Source of the DNA: Hirschia baltica ATCC 49814
Lineage (GTDB): Bacteria; Pseudomonadota; Alphaproteobacteria; Caulobacterales; Hyphomonadaceae
DNA: 64,000 nt
NCBI RefSeq assembly: GCF_000023785.1
Contig: NC_012982.1
Coordinates: 2,356,001 to 2,420,000, forward strand
Direction: 5' to 3'
How positions within the stretch are numbered: position 1 is the first letter of the stretch; each line of letters opens with the position of its first letter. Below the pieces are notes generated by a model that did not search any database, was not told the DNA's origin, and saw only the letters and a program-made list of their open reading frames with translations. Positions 1 to 8,730 of this stretch are shown here, in pieces. Made by a program: the position numbers and the translations under genes.

Positions 1-534
1 TCGAGCGGGTTTAAAGGCGCTCTCTTAGGCGGTGGATTGGGTCTGATTGGAATATCAGCAGCTCATCTCTTTGTAAGATTAATAGATAATCCAGCCGATC
101 AAATGGTCAAAACCAATTTTGTCGTCAATTCAGTGTTTGCATTCGGCATGGTGTTTTTTGCGGCGTTATCGGTTTTACCCTACGCATTTGATACTATGAT
201 CAACAAAACCACACAGCACACATTTGCATTTCTCTTTTTTGCAATCGCAATATCAAGCGGTGTTTGCTTATTCGATGCTATGAAACGCAAGATCGAGTGG
301 TTTGATGATGGATTCAGAATTCAGCGTTGGAATGACAATACACATTTCTATACTTGGAAAAGCATAGACAACATTGAATGGAATCCGTTATTGCACATCT
401 GGTGCATTCACTTAAATGACGGAGAAACATTCTCTTTTCATCCGCTTATGACCGGCGCAATACGCTTTCTCGACATAGCTAAAATGAAAGCAAATCTGTT
501 CACAGAAAACAGATACAGCCATTTAGAGCATTAG
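1..534 (+). CDS. Membrane protein with C-terminal soluble domain, 5' truncated
   Basis: The reading frame is open from the first base of the window, so the start lies to the left; the TTG at 37 is only an internal candidate. About 178 codons are visible. Three hydrophobic segments occur at roughly residues 5-25, 40-62 and 75-95 of the visible part. A soluble tail of about 75 residues follows, rich in Trp and aromatic residues (KIEWFDDGFRIQRW, then WKSIDNIEWN). That tail resembles the small PH-like domains at the end of some bacterial membrane proteins, but this is shape only. It converges on flgL with a 10-nt gap. No function is assigned. Confidence 0.6.
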   Translation, partial: SSGFKGALLGGGLGLIGISAAHLFVRLIDNPADQMVKTNFVVNSVFAFGMVFFAALSVLPYAFDTMINKTTQHTFAFLFFAIAISSGVCLFDAMKRKIEWFDDGFRIQRWNDNTHFYTWKSIDNIEWNPLLHIWCIHLNDGETFSFHPLMTGAIRFLDIAKMKANLFTENRYSHLEH

Positions 535-544
535 CTCCCAACCT

Positions 545-1447
545 TTACAGAACATCCAACAATGTGAGACCGCGTACGGTATTGAAAATTGATGCGGATG
601 CCTGATAAGTCGTTTGTGCGTTACTCAATCGAGCAGCGACTTCTGCCAGATCAACATATGTAATTTCCCCTACAGTCGCACCTATCGCATTTACTTGAGT
701 TGTCTGACGCTCAATAGCGTTCGTAATTCGAGATTGAGTGTTACCATTCCTAGCTTCGAGTTGCACAAGGCCATCTATGACAGTGTCGAATTGCGCCAAT
801 TCTCCCTTTAACGCCGTAACCTGCGCGTCCGTCAACTCACCATAAGGTCCACCAGCAGCCAAAGTTTTCAACATATCAAAAGCAGCTTCCGCCGCTTCAG
901 CTGCAACGGGTGCCAAAGAAATTTCTTGATATCCATCAACATTGACCGTCTGCTCTTGAGCTCCTTGCTCAAAAGCATTTTCGATCGGGTTTGCAACAAG
1001 GTCTGCAACACTTGCAGCCACAACAGGAGGCTTATCTGTTCGCGTTCCTCCAAATACGGACTTTCCCGAAATTTCCAGATTGAATGAATCTTTCAAAACA
1101 AGAAAAGCTTCTTCAATTTTAGCATCAATTGAAGATGGTCCACTTAAACTTATGTCTTGCAAAATAACGGATCTTAAATCTTCCATCACTTCTCGAGAGT
1201 GCGTTAAAACAGCATCTTGCATTGATAGACGCGCATCAAGCTCTGCAGCATTATCAATACGTGATTGGATGTTTGCAATCATCCGATTACTAGACACAAG
1301 CGTATGCGTTTGAGACCCATAACCTTTAAGGTCAGTCGCTTTAGTCTGAGATGCAGTCTGGTTAGACGCTTCAAACAACACTTTTTGAGACTTTTGAAGA
1401 TCTATCAAAGCATTCTGAGAAACCATAGCAGTGGTAATACGACTCAT
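545..1447 (-). CDS. flgL: Flagellar hook-filament junction protein FlgL (HAP3)
   Basis: FlgL sits between FlgK and the first flagellin, outside the cell after export through the flagellar type III apparatus. The 300-residue product has the flagellin-like plan: an N-terminal helical domain (about 1-140, starting MSRITTAMVSQNAL), a variable middle, and a C-terminal helical domain (about 215-300) with the heptad-rich segment DLAEVAARLSNAQTTYQASA. There is no N-terminal signal peptide, as expected for this export route. The gene follows flgK by 17 nt on the same strand, so the two are co-transcribed. The ATG at 1447 has AGGAT upstream. Orthologous flaN genes lie beside the hook operon in Caulobacter. 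Confidence 0.9.
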   Translation of the reverse strand: MSRITTAMVSQNALIDLQKSQKVLFEASNQTASQTKATDLKGYGSQTHTLVSSNRMIANIQSRIDNAAELDARLSMQDAVLTHSREVMEDLRSVILQDISLSGPSSIDAKIEEAFLVLKDSFNLEISGKSVFGGTRTDKPPVVAASVADLVANPIENAFEQGAQEQTVNVDGYQEISLAPVAAEAAEAAFDMLKTLAAGGPYGELTDAQVTALKGELAQFDTVIDGLVQLEARNGNTQSRITNAIERQTTQVNAIGATVGEITYVDLAEVAARLSNAQTTYQASASIFNTVRGLTLLDVL

Positions 1448-1464
1448 ATCATCCTATCCTTCTC

Positions 1465-3609
1465 TTAAACCAGCCGCAAAAGCGTATCGAACATATCACT
1501 GGCGGCCTGCATCATTCGAGATGCAGAATTATACGCCTGTTGATACTGTGTCATTTTCACTAATTCTTCGTCGATGCTTACACCCTCGACACTCTCTCGC
1601 CGCATGGCCACTTCTGTTCGAACAGTCTCAGCAGAATTTAAGGCCTGCTCACTTGCAGTCGCCCTTGCTCCAGCAGCGCCAGCAAGGCGGGCGGCATAAT
1701 CATTTATAGATGTCTTTTGAGCCGCAATACCACCAGCTGCTCCAAATTGCCGAATAACAGCGCCAGAAAGAGAAAGTGCAGTTGCACCTCGCCCATCGCC
1801 AACTTCCAGCACACTATCGCCTTCAACAGCACCATCTAAATCAGGTTTTGCAGTCGCTAATTTACTATAGTCTTTCAAGATGGCATCCCGAATTTCTATA
1901 TCTTTTGCACGATCAGCTGAGCCCGCCACACTTAGTCCAAAAAATTGAGTGGCAGAAATACCAGAGCCTGTTCGACTTGTCGTATCAACCACAATATCGA
2001 GTGAGTCTGATTTGGTGTTGGCCGCACCCTGAAAAGTTATAGTGCCATAATCATCATCAATGGATACGCTACCATATCCATTAAGGCTCGTATTCATCTG
2101 AGTGACGAGATCGGCAATTGTACCTCCCGTCGTCGGAGAAACAGTTACAGTATTCAATATCGCACCCGTATTGGAACGAATATCGAAAGTCATAGTTTGA
2201 CCTGTTGTAAATCCGTGAGGAGATGCTTCTCCAGCCCCACCTAGCCCTGTTGCGTAATTTGTCGGCGTTGGTTTTTCTATGAGGTTGTTAAGGCCAAACA
2301 TGTGAGAAAAACCACGTCCAGCCCAATCTGATGGAGTATCTTCATCTTGACGTATTGCTACACCTTCACTCGCATCATTCGCTGATATTTCTAATACACC
2401 ATTTGTGAAGCTTGCAGTTCCGTCTCCGCCCAACGCTGTGTTCAAAGACGTCGCGAGACCTCCAACAGTTGCGCCAATTGCAATGGGACCAACTGCTGCA
2501 CCAAACTCATCAATTCCTGAAATATTACCCGCATCAAAATCTATCGTTAGATTTCTAACTATTTCACCATCTGAATTTGTAATCGCCATATGCGCCACGC
2601 CTTCAAAACTGTGAATATCTGAATCGATTAGTCCAGTATTACTTCCTGTTAGAACATTCGGCGCAGGCACAGCGCTAGCATTGTTGTGCTCGGCATTCAG
2701 GCTATCAACTAGTCCCGATGCGTATTCACCAAACGCAACACTAAGCTCAGGAATGTCAACATCTCGCGCCTGAATCAATCCCATGATTTCACCACTCTGG
2801 ATGTATTTATCCAAAGGCAATTTTGAACTCTCGTTCGAGTGGCTCACTTCAACGCTTGGATATCCCTGAAGGCCCGAAACGTCTCCCATCGAAAAGCTAG
2901 CCGCTTCCATAGATACGAGAAGATATCCGTTTGTCGTACGCAAATCCACGCCGCCCAAAGGACGTTCTTGCGCTCTAACATCAACAATCTCAGACAAGCG
3001 ATCAATCAGGATACTTTGCTCATTCTCAGCCTGTGTCGCATCAACACCAGCGATCTTGGATTGCTGGATAGATGTGTTCAATTCTGCAATTGTTTCCATC
3101 AACGTGTTGGCTTCACCAATGACGGACCGCAATTGAGCATTGGCTTCTTCTCGAAGCGCAGAAAGCTCATCAGCTGTCTGATTAACTTGATTGAGCATAT
3201 TTTGAATATCAGAAATTGCACTTCCCTGCCTTAGAGAAGAAGAAGGGTCTAGAGCAAGAGACCCCATAGAATCCAACACAGCATCGAGGCTAGCAAAGAC
3301 TGAACCGCCATCAGATGGGTTACCGAGTAAACCTTGTGCTCTGTCCATAAAGCCAGCCAGAACAGAAGTCGCACCTACAGTAGCAGCTGTTCTCATTTCC
3401 GAAGCTGCTAGAAACTTGTCGGCGGCACGCTGAACTTTAACCTCAACCCCAAATGATCCAGAAACCGCGCCTAAAGAATTAAAATGCGTATCAAGGCGCG
3501 TATAGCCTTCTGTGTTGACGTTTGCGACATTGGTGGAGACAGTGCTGAGTGCACTTTGATTTGCACGCAGAGCTGAAAGGCTCGTTGCCATTATGCTGCC
3601 TATACTCAT
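1465..3609 (-). CDS. flgK: Flagellar hook-associated protein FlgK (HAP1)
   Basis: FlgK joins the hook to the filament. The start is placed at the ATG at 3609 rather than at a longer in-frame start at 3654, because a perfect AGGAGG (3616-3621) lies 6 nt upstream and FlgE begins with the same MSIGS. The 714-residue product has the axial-family N-terminus (SALRANQSALSTVSTNVANVNTEGY is split here as ALRANQSAL and STNVANVNTEGYTR, about residues 10-37). It also has the matching C-terminal coil EELVKMTQYQQAYNSASRMM, ending at a terminal leucine/valine stretch. The long central part holds Gly/Ala/Thr-rich outer domains. It is first in the flgK-flgL operon and is probably driven by the sigma-54 promoter at 3823-3838, which leaves a leader of about 200 nt. 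Confidence 0.93.
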   Translation of the reverse strand: MSIGSIMATSLSALRANQSALSTVSTNVANVNTEGYTRLDTHFNSLGAVSGSFGVEVKVQRAADKFLAASEMRTAATVGATSVLAGFMDRAQGLLGNPSDGGSVFASLDAVLDSMGSLALDPSSSLRQGSAISDIQNMLNQVNQTADELSALREEANAQLRSVIGEANTLMETIAELNTSIQQSKIAGVDATQAENEQSILIDRLSEIVDVRAQERPLGGVDLRTTNGYLLVSMEAASFSMGDVSGLQGYPSVEVSHSNESSKLPLDKYIQSGEIMGLIQARDVDIPELSVAFGEYASGLVDSLNAEHNNASAVPAPNVLTGSNTGLIDSDIHSFEGVAHMAITNSDGEIVRNLTIDFDAGNISGIDEFGAAVGPIAIGATVGGLATSLNTALGGDGTASFTNGVLEISANDASEGVAIRQDEDTPSDWAGRGFSHMFGLNNLIEKPTPTNYATGLGGAGEASPHGFTTGQTMTFDIRSNTGAILNTVTVSPTTGGTIADLVTQMNTSLNGYGSVSIDDDYGTITFQGAANTKSDSLDIVVDTTSRTGSGISATQFFGLSVAGSADRAKDIEIRDAILKDYSKLATAKPDLDGAVEGDSVLEVGDGRGATALSLSGAVIRQFGAAGGIAAQKTSINDYAARLAGAAGARATASEQALNSAETVRTEVAMRRESVEGVSIDEELVKMTQYQQAYNSASRMMQAASDMFDTLLRLV

Positions 3610-3822
3610 GTCACACCTCCTAACAGATGGGCATATTAGTGCCCTGTAGGCCAAGATTACCGGGCGTTTTTTGCCTAGTGAATTCTTTGAACCTCAAAAA
3701 ACCGTTTTGGAAATAAATTCGATAACCTCTACAACTATTTGATATTGCTAGTAATTTTATACTTCAACCTGCATTTAGCAAGATGGTTACACTTAGAATA
3801 ATTTCCAGCGTAAAGACTTCAT

Positions 3823-3838
3823 CGCAAGCTTCGGGCCA
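3823..3838 (-). promoter_or_regulatory. Sigma-54 promoter for flgK-flgL
   Basis: Read on the minus strand the sequence is TGGCCCGAAGCTTGCG. It has the -24 GG and -12 GC with exactly 10 nt between, and matches the consensus TGGCACG-N4-TTGC at all but one core base. Transcription would begin near 3811. Confidence 0.8.
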
Positions 3839-3922
3839 GAATTGAAATTTACAGAAAATTAGCCATAAATTTCTCCAAACAGCATATTTTTTGTCGGTAA
3901 ATTCATGGCAATGCACGTTCTG

Positions 3923-3935
3923 GGCAGAAACTGCC
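3923..3935. promoter_or_regulatory. Candidate FlbD enhancer (ftr-like inverted repeat)
   Basis: A perfect inverted repeat GGCAG-AAA-CTGCC lies about 85-105 nt upstream of both sigma-54 promoters, the usual distance for a bacterial enhancer. The assignment to FlbD rests on position and on the Caulobacter precedent, not on a tested consensus. Confidence 0.5.
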
Positions 3936-4041
3936 GCACACAACAAACGCCCCTGCATTTTCTGCCTGCTTTATCAATTTCGAAGTAAAAAGGTTAACGC
4001 CGAATCCTGATTTTTAGGGAAGTTTCAGGCAAAATTATTAC

Positions 4042-4057
4042 TGGCCCGCCAATTGCA
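4042..4057 (+). promoter_or_regulatory. Sigma-54 promoter for fliK-flgD-flgE
   Basis: The sequence TGGCCCGCCAATTGCA has GG-N10-GC spacing and shares the TGGCCCG-N4-TTGC form with the opposing promoter. Transcription would start near 4068, about 38-50 nt before the fliK start. Confidence 0.85.
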
Positions 4058-4105
4058 TCAACATGGTTAATGAAAATGCGAAAGCATAAATAATAATCAA
4101 TTGAA

Positions 4106-5812
4106 GTGAGTTTTATCGTGATTGAGGGTGTATTTTTTTCAGCGCAAAAAACAAACAACAGCTCCACGCAGAGAGCTGACGGTGCGCTAATTGCGAATAA
4201 ATTTAACGCGTCAAAAAACGATTTTCGATCTTTCCTGCAGGGAGAGACCGAAAAGCAATCGATGCAGACTGAAAATAAAGCTTTCAACCAGCACTTATTG
4301 GTCACTAAATCTGCCAACACAAACCTAAGTGAGACAAGCGCAGAACAATCACCGTCTAACGAAACGGCAGACGCAGCAGCAGCCTCGGCACTTATTACAT
4401 TAAATATGGTGCCGACTGAAAACACCCAAGGCAATGCTGAAATGCAGGCAAACACCTCACCTGTTATCAATGCAAATAGCAACGCTCAGGCAAACGTAGA
4501 AAATGCACAGGTGATCACCAATAAGTCGACACCCGTTGACGTCCAGACCACAGTGCCGACACAAAATGCAAGCACTGGCGTGACAGTTTCTGATGCCAAT
4601 GCATCAACTTCGTCAACAATTACTCCTGCTAACATGGGTGAATCAAATTCTGGAATTTCCAAACCAGTCCAGATTCCAGCCCAAAGCGCTGCACAACAAA
4701 CCACAGAGATATTGAAGAATGCCGCTGTAAAACAAGAAGATACACCCTCTTCTCCAGCGACAGCGAAAACACCCGCTGAAGCTCAGACTCAGCCCCACAC
4801 TTCAAAGCAATCGCCACAACCTCTGTCTCAGACATTAGTTCAGTCGCAAACTCAGCTATCGCAACAAGCTCAAACGTCTCAGTCCGCTCAACCTTCAAAA
4901 CAGCTTCCTATGGATAATGGTGTAGCAAACCAAGCAACGCCTCAAACACAAATTCTGTCTGCATCCAATGGCCAAGCCGTCACCGCAGCCGCAACGACTT
5001 TGACTGCTCAATCAAATAAAACATCGAATGCATCTAGCACTGCGGCTAAAATTGAAAATGCAAATTCAAGTTCGACGACGACATCAAACGCTTCAGCAGC
5101 TGAAATGACTTCTGAGCCCAATAAGGCAAGCTCTAATACTTCAGCTCAAACGCCGGCAGCTACGCGAGCATCGACAACAGCGACGAATACTTCAAGTGCC
5201 CCAACGCCTGCTCAACCTCCTAATGTTCAAGAATTGTTGAGCGGTTTGCCAGATGCAGAATTACTTGAAGGACTAGAACCATCAAGCGAAGAGACCAATC
5301 TTTCTTCAACAACATCGAACTCCGCTACAGGTAAAACTCAGGAATTGCCGCCGACATTACGTCATGCATCTTCCGTCACTCAGCAAGCCTGGGCCGGCCT
5401 GATCCAACGCATGGATGGCAAAAGTCACCAATTCCAGATTCGCCTAGATCCCGCTGCGCTTGGACAGATCAATGTCTCGATAGAAATAACGAAAGATAAA
5501 AGAGCGACAGTTGTCCTCGCAGCTAAATCTGCTGAAGCCTTATCTGAATTATCACGTGGTTCAAAAGCACTTGAATCAGCATTGGCTGATGTCGGCATAG
5601 ACCTCGCAGAAGATGGCCTAAAATTAGAATTGTCTCCAGATGAAAATAGTTCATTCACCTTTAAAGACGATGATGCTGAGCAAATGGCAGACGATAAAGG
5701 CGAGGCATCCATTTCAAATTCCTCTGCAACGGAAGAAAATGCTGATTTACCTCGTCAAATCACGCCAAAATTAACGGCTTGGTCACGCGCACGTGTTGAT
5801 CTTACAGCTTGA
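4106..5812 (+). CDS. fliK: Flagellar hook-length control protein FliK
   Basis: FliK is exported through the flagellar apparatus, measures hook length and triggers the switch to filament-type export. The 568-residue product is low in complexity over about residues 25-400, almost entirely Ser, Thr, Asn, Gln and Ala, as expected for the extended ruler. It ends in a conserved Flg_hook domain (about 425-515), where HQFQIRLDPAALGQINVSIE is the family signature. The start is uncertain: GTG at 4106, or GTG at 4118 with GAAGTGAG just upstream. It is the first gene of the hook operon and is followed by flgD after 18 nt. The order fliK-flgD-flgE supports the assignment despite the weak N-terminal conservation. 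Confidence 0.88.
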   Translation: MSFIVIEGVFFSAQKTNNSSTQRADGALIANKFNASKNDFRSFLQGETEKQSMQTENKAFNQHLLVTKSANTNLSETSAEQSPSNETADAAAASALITLNMVPTENTQGNAEMQANTSPVINANSNAQANVENAQVITNKSTPVDVQTTVPTQNASTGVTVSDANASTSSTITPANMGESNSGISKPVQIPAQSAAQQTTEILKNAAVKQEDTPSSPATAKTPAEAQTQPHTSKQSPQPLSQTLVQSQTQLSQQAQTSQSAQPSKQLPMDNGVANQATPQTQILSASNGQAVTAAATTLTAQSNKTSNASSTAAKIENANSSSTTTSNASAAEMTSEPNKASSNTSAQTPAATRASTTATNTSSAPTPAQPPNVQELLSGLPDAELLEGLEPSSEETNLSSTTSNSATGKTQELPPTLRHASSVTQQAWAGLIQRMDGKSHQFQIRLDPAALGQINVSIEITKDKRATVVLAAKSAEALSELSRGSKALESALADVGIDLAEDGLKLELSPDENSSFTFKDDDAEQMADDKGEASISNSSATEENADLPRQITPKLTAWSRARVDLTA

Positions 5813-5830
5813 TAGTAGGAATATAAAACA

Positions 5831-6499
5831 TTGTCTGATCTAATCTCTTTCGTAAACCAAAGTAGCGGTTCGACATCAAACTCAGCTCAATCGCAATCTG
5901 CCCTCGCGAGTGATTTCGACACTTTTCTTACTTTGCTCACAGCTCAGTTGCAAAATCAGGATCCTCTGGAGCCAACGGATTCAACAGAATTCACAAACCA
6001 ACTTGTGCAATTTTCTGGCGTGGAACAGCAAATCCAAACAAATGATGCGCTTGAACAACTTATAGCTTCAAATAATTCCGCCACAGGTGCAGCTATGTCC
6101 AGCTATCTAGGACAAAGCGTTGAAATCAACAGTCAAGGTGCTGGATATTCTGGTGAAGATTTGAGCTGGCGCTACGCGCTTGCAAGTGATGCCACCGAAG
6201 CCACGTTCAACATTCAAGATAAGAACGGCAAAGTGCTTTATTCAGAACCTGCTGAGAAAAGCGCGGGGTCCCATGAATTTGTTTGGGACGGCACCTTAAG
6301 TGACGGCACAATCGCGAATGAAGACGAAGTTTATTATGCCAGTGTCACGGCAAAAGACAGCGAAGCAAATTCAATCACGACATCAACAAACGTACTTACA
6401 ACAGTATCAGGTGTTGACCTTTCATATGACAGTCCAGCGATTACGACCAAAGCTGGGATTTTTAGTTACAGTGATATTCTGCGAGTGATGCAGAGTTAA
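5831..6499 (+). CDS. flgD: Flagellar hook cap/scaffold protein FlgD
   Basis: FlgD caps the growing hook and is needed for polymerisation of FlgE. The 222-residue product has the conserved N-terminal block (about 29-67) with DTFLTLLTAQLQNQDPLEP and EFTNQLVQFSGVEQQ. It continues with an Ig/FnIII-like part, where GSHEFVWDG and the following DG turn are typical. The start is a TTG at 5831 with TAGGA about 10 nt upstream, and no better start lies nearby. It lies between fliK and flgE. Confidence 0.93.
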   Translation: MSDLISFVNQSSGSTSNSAQSQSALASDFDTFLTLLTAQLQNQDPLEPTDSTEFTNQLVQFSGVEQQIQTNDALEQLIASNNSATGAAMSSYLGQSVEINSQGAGYSGEDLSWRYALASDATEATFNIQDKNGKVLYSEPAEKSAGSHEFVWDGTLSDGTIANEDEVYYASVTAKDSEANSITTSTNVLTTVSGVDLSYDSPAITTKAGIFSYSDILRVMQS

Positions 6500-6544
6500 T
6501 CGCATTTAAACGTTCCGGATTGCAAAAGCAGTCTGTAGATACAT

Positions 6545-6558
6545 GGCGCAAAAGCGCC
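6545..6558. terminator. Hairpin between flgD and flgE
   Basis: GGCGC-AAAA-GCGCC is a perfect 5-bp stem in the 127-nt gap. It is followed only by CTTTC, so it is a weak terminator at best. It may be an RNA-processing or stability element separating hook protein expression from fliK-flgD. No clear promoter was found between it and flgE. Confidence 0.4.
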
Positions 6559-6626
6559 CTTTCAAGACCCGGCCTCAAAAGAAGGATCGGGAAATAGAGT
6601 GGGTTAGTTTTTAGAGGAATACCGCC

Positions 6627-8003
6627 ATGAGTATAGGTTCAGCATTACTGGCAGGAACAGCAGGTCTACGTGCAAACGCATCTGCTATGGCTGCCACATC
6701 AGAAAACATAGCAAACGTAAACACTGTTGGATTCAAACGTATCCGCAATGACTTTACCGCTATGCTAAATAATCAAAATTATCAATCTTCATACAGCGCT
6801 GGTGCCGTAAGGGCAACTGCGACGACATTAATGCGCGAACAAGGCACGTTGCAATCTTCCTCCGTTTCAACGCACATGGCAATTTCCGGTGAAGGTTATT
6901 TCGTCACAAGAGCTCGCGGAGGCGACGCAACATCATTTGATGAATACTCATACACGCGTGCAGGACAATTTGCTCCTGATGAAGGTGGATATTTAAAAAA
7001 CACTGCAGGTCAATATCTATATGGTTGGCCAATCGTGAATGATCAAGTCGTCAATGCCAGCCCAACCGACCTTACGGCCCTTTCTGCCGTTCGTGTTTCT
7101 GGGTATGGTGGTGTCGCGGAAGCATCCGCAAATCTATCAATCACAGCAAACCTGAATGCAGACCAAGAAGTAAATCCCGCGACATATACAGCTGGCGATA
7201 TGGCGGCAGGAAACATCACACCCGACTTCACGACACCGTTGGAAGTCTATGACTCCAAAGGTGGACGTCACACGGTTAACTTCTCTTTCTTAAAAACGGC
7301 CAATGCGAACGAATGGGAAGTAGAAGCCTACGTCACCCCATCAACAGATATTGAAGGTGTAACCGACGGTCTTCTTGCTAATGGTAAAATGATATTCACT
7401 GCATCTGGTTTAATTGATCCAGTTGCAACAAATGCGCTTGCCGACGGTTTTGACCCAGAAGGGTCAATCAGTATTGGAGCATCTGATCCTGCTTCAGTAG
7501 GAACAACACCTCGCTGGGCGGATGGATTGGGTATCGAAGCGCAAGATATTCAATTAGATTTAGGAAACGGGAATAGCACGACTGGACTTACTCAATATTC
7601 ATCAGATTCTATTCTTGATACATCTACTGTCGACGGTGTCCCTTTTGGATCACTAGCCTCAGTCGATGTCGATGAAGACGGTGTTGTTATCGCGCAATAT
7701 ACGAATGGTTTTAGCCGTAAAATTTTCCAAGTTCCTGTGGCGACTTTCGGAAATGAAGGTGGTCTGATCGCACAAGCCGGCGGCAGCTACCGTTCAGGCC
7801 CTGAAACTGGCGACATGAACCTTAGAGCGCCCAAGTCTGGAGAAGCTGGTGAGGTCATCTCTAGTGCACTTGAATCTTCAACTGTCGACCTTGCTGAAGA
7901 ATTCTCCAACCTTATCGTTACGCAACGCGCGTATTCAGCGGCGTCAAAAATTATTACGACCGCAGACGAAATGTTGAATGAGCTTATTAGTATCAAAAGA
8001 TAA
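6627..8003 (+). CDS. flgE: Flagellar hook protein FlgE
   Basis: FlgE forms the hook, the universal joint between basal body and filament. The 458-residue product has the N-terminal axial motif (about 10-37: ANASAMAATSENIANVNTVG, then FKR). Its C-terminal helix contains SSTVDLAEEFSNLIVTQRAY and ends SKIITTADEMLNELISIKR, both diagnostic of the rod/hook family. The middle is the variable outer-domain region. The ATG at 6627 is preceded by AGAGGA. It is the last gene of the operon, closed by a strong terminator at 8060-8099. Confidence 0.95.
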   Translation: MSIGSALLAGTAGLRANASAMAATSENIANVNTVGFKRIRNDFTAMLNNQNYQSSYSAGAVRATATTLMREQGTLQSSSVSTHMAISGEGYFVTRARGGDATSFDEYSYTRAGQFAPDEGGYLKNTAGQYLYGWPIVNDQVVNASPTDLTALSAVRVSGYGGVAEASANLSITANLNADQEVNPATYTAGDMAAGNITPDFTTPLEVYDSKGGRHTVNFSFLKTANANEWEVEAYVTPSTDIEGVTDGLLANGKMIFTASGLIDPVATNALADGFDPEGSISIGASDPASVGTTPRWADGLGIEAQDIQLDLGNGNSTTGLTQYSSDSILDTSTVDGVPFGSLASVDVDEDGVVIAQYTNGFSRKIFQVPVATFGNEGGLIAQAGGSYRSGPETGDMNLRAPKSGEAGEVISSALESSTVDLAEEFSNLIVTQRAYSAASKIITTADEMLNELISIKR

Positions 8004-8059
8004 CTAATTAAGGAAATTGCACGTTCAAAGTGCTTTTTGCTCCAAATTGAAACAAAAAA

Positions 8060-8099
8060 GGCCCCAAAGACAACTAAAGAGTCTCTGGGGTCTTTTTTT
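8060..8099 (+). terminator. Rho-independent terminator after flgE
   Basis: The arms 8060-8071 (GGCCCCAAAGAC) and 8081-8092 (GTCTCTGGGGTC) pair with one mismatch and are followed by seven T residues. Confidence 0.9.
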
Positions 8100-8202
8100 A
8101 TTCTTCAAATTTTCAACAAAACCCACACATTAACTTCAGTCTGAACTTAAAACACTTGTAGTATTGTCCTCAGCATAGACCAGACCAAGGAAAGGGAATT
8201 CT

Positions 8203-8475
8203 ATGCTGACCCAGAACGCGAAAAGCGCGGCAGTTATCGGACCCGACGGAAAAACACTCACGCTGGCGGACCTCCCGTCACCAGACATCAAGCGTTGGGT
8301 AACCCGTCGTAAAGCAGAAGTCGTTGCGGCAGTTCGTGGCGACCTATTAACACGCGAAGAAGCATTAGCTCGCTACAAAATTTCATCTGAAGAATATGAA
8401 GGATGGGAAGCATTGTACGATCGCTTCGGTGTAAAAGGATTACGCACCACTCGCTTACAAAACTATCGCGCCTAA
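8203..8475 (+). CDS. sciP: CtrA inhibitor SciP (DUF1153 family)
   Basis: SciP is a small protein that binds CtrA at promoters and blocks RNA polymerase recruitment in swarmer cells, restricting CtrA-dependent genes in the cell cycle. The 90-residue product has the family core in full: VIGPDGKTLTLADLPSP, then KRWVTRRKAEVVAAVRGDL, then a helix-turn-helix (LLTREEALARYKISSEEYEGW) and the end GLRTTRLQNYR. It is a single gene between flgE and fliF, the position also found in Caulobacter. AAGGAAAGGG lies just upstream of the ATG. The CtrA gene itself is 14 kb to the right in this window. Confidence 0.93.
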   Translation: MLTQNAKSAAVIGPDGKTLTLADLPSPDIKRWVTRRKAEVVAAVRGDLLTREEALARYKISSEEYEGWEALYDRFGVKGLRTTRLQNYRA

Positions 8476-8493
8476 TAAGAATTGATGACTGAT

Positions 8494-8521
8494 ATCACGC
8501 TGCTTTCCACCAAAGCGTGAT
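8494..8521 (+). terminator. Hairpin downstream of sciP
   Basis: The arms ATCACGCT (8494-8501) and AGCGTGAT (8514-8521) pair perfectly. There is no T run, so factor-independent termination is doubtful. Confidence 0.45.
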
Positions 8522-8556
8522 GGAAATCGACATTTTCTGAAAAGATGCATCCATCT

Positions 8557-8591
8557 ATTATGCCCTGATTTCTTAGAAGTCAGGGCATAAT
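8557..8591. repeat. Perfect 12-bp inverted repeat between sciP and fliF
   Basis: Arms 8557-8568 (ATTATGCCCTGA) and 8580-8591 (TCAGGGCATAAT) are fully complementary around an 11-nt loop. No U tract follows on either strand. With the preceding hairpin it probably insulates sciP from fliF. Confidence 0.6.
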
Positions 8592-8651
8592 GCTATTTGG
8601 GGCTGTGTTAAATTCAAAAAATTAAAACAAATACCGCTGTTTTCACCCTTG

Positions 8652-8667
8652 TTAATAAGACGTTTAC
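8652..8667 (+). promoter_or_regulatory. CtrA-like box upstream of fliF
   Basis: TTAA-TAAGACG-TTTAC differs from the CtrA consensus TTAA-N7-TTAAC by one base. It lies 64 nt before the fliF start, a position suitable for activation of this class II flagellar operon. Confidence 0.55.
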
Positions 8668-8730
8668 ATCCTGCTGGGAAATTATTGCCTAACGACCCCT
8701 GTTCGGGGTGCAAGAATTACCGGGTAGAAG

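Larger units (their letters stand above)
3610..4105. promoter_or_regulatory. Shared regulatory region between flgKL and fliK-flgD-flgE
   Basis: This 496-nt gap holds no gene. It carries two opposed sigma-54 promoters (3823-3838 leftward, 4042-4057 rightward) and an inverted repeat between them (3923-3935). The layout matches the divergent flaN/flbG hook promoters of Caulobacter, which share FlbD enhancer (ftr) sites in the middle. Confidence 0.8.

Noticed and set aside
3631-3645. Second sigma-54-like GG-N10-GC on the minus strand just before flgK
   Set aside because: The start of transcription would fall inside the flgK ribosome site, and the TGGCAC and TTGC parts are out of register.
3994-4482. 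162-codon frame antisense to fliK
   Set aside because: It is a shadow of the low-complexity fliK N-terminus and would overlap the fliK promoter.
8608-8625. TTAA-N10-TTAA upstream of fliF as a CtrA site
   Set aside because: The spacing is 10 rather than 7; the site at 8652-8667 fits better.
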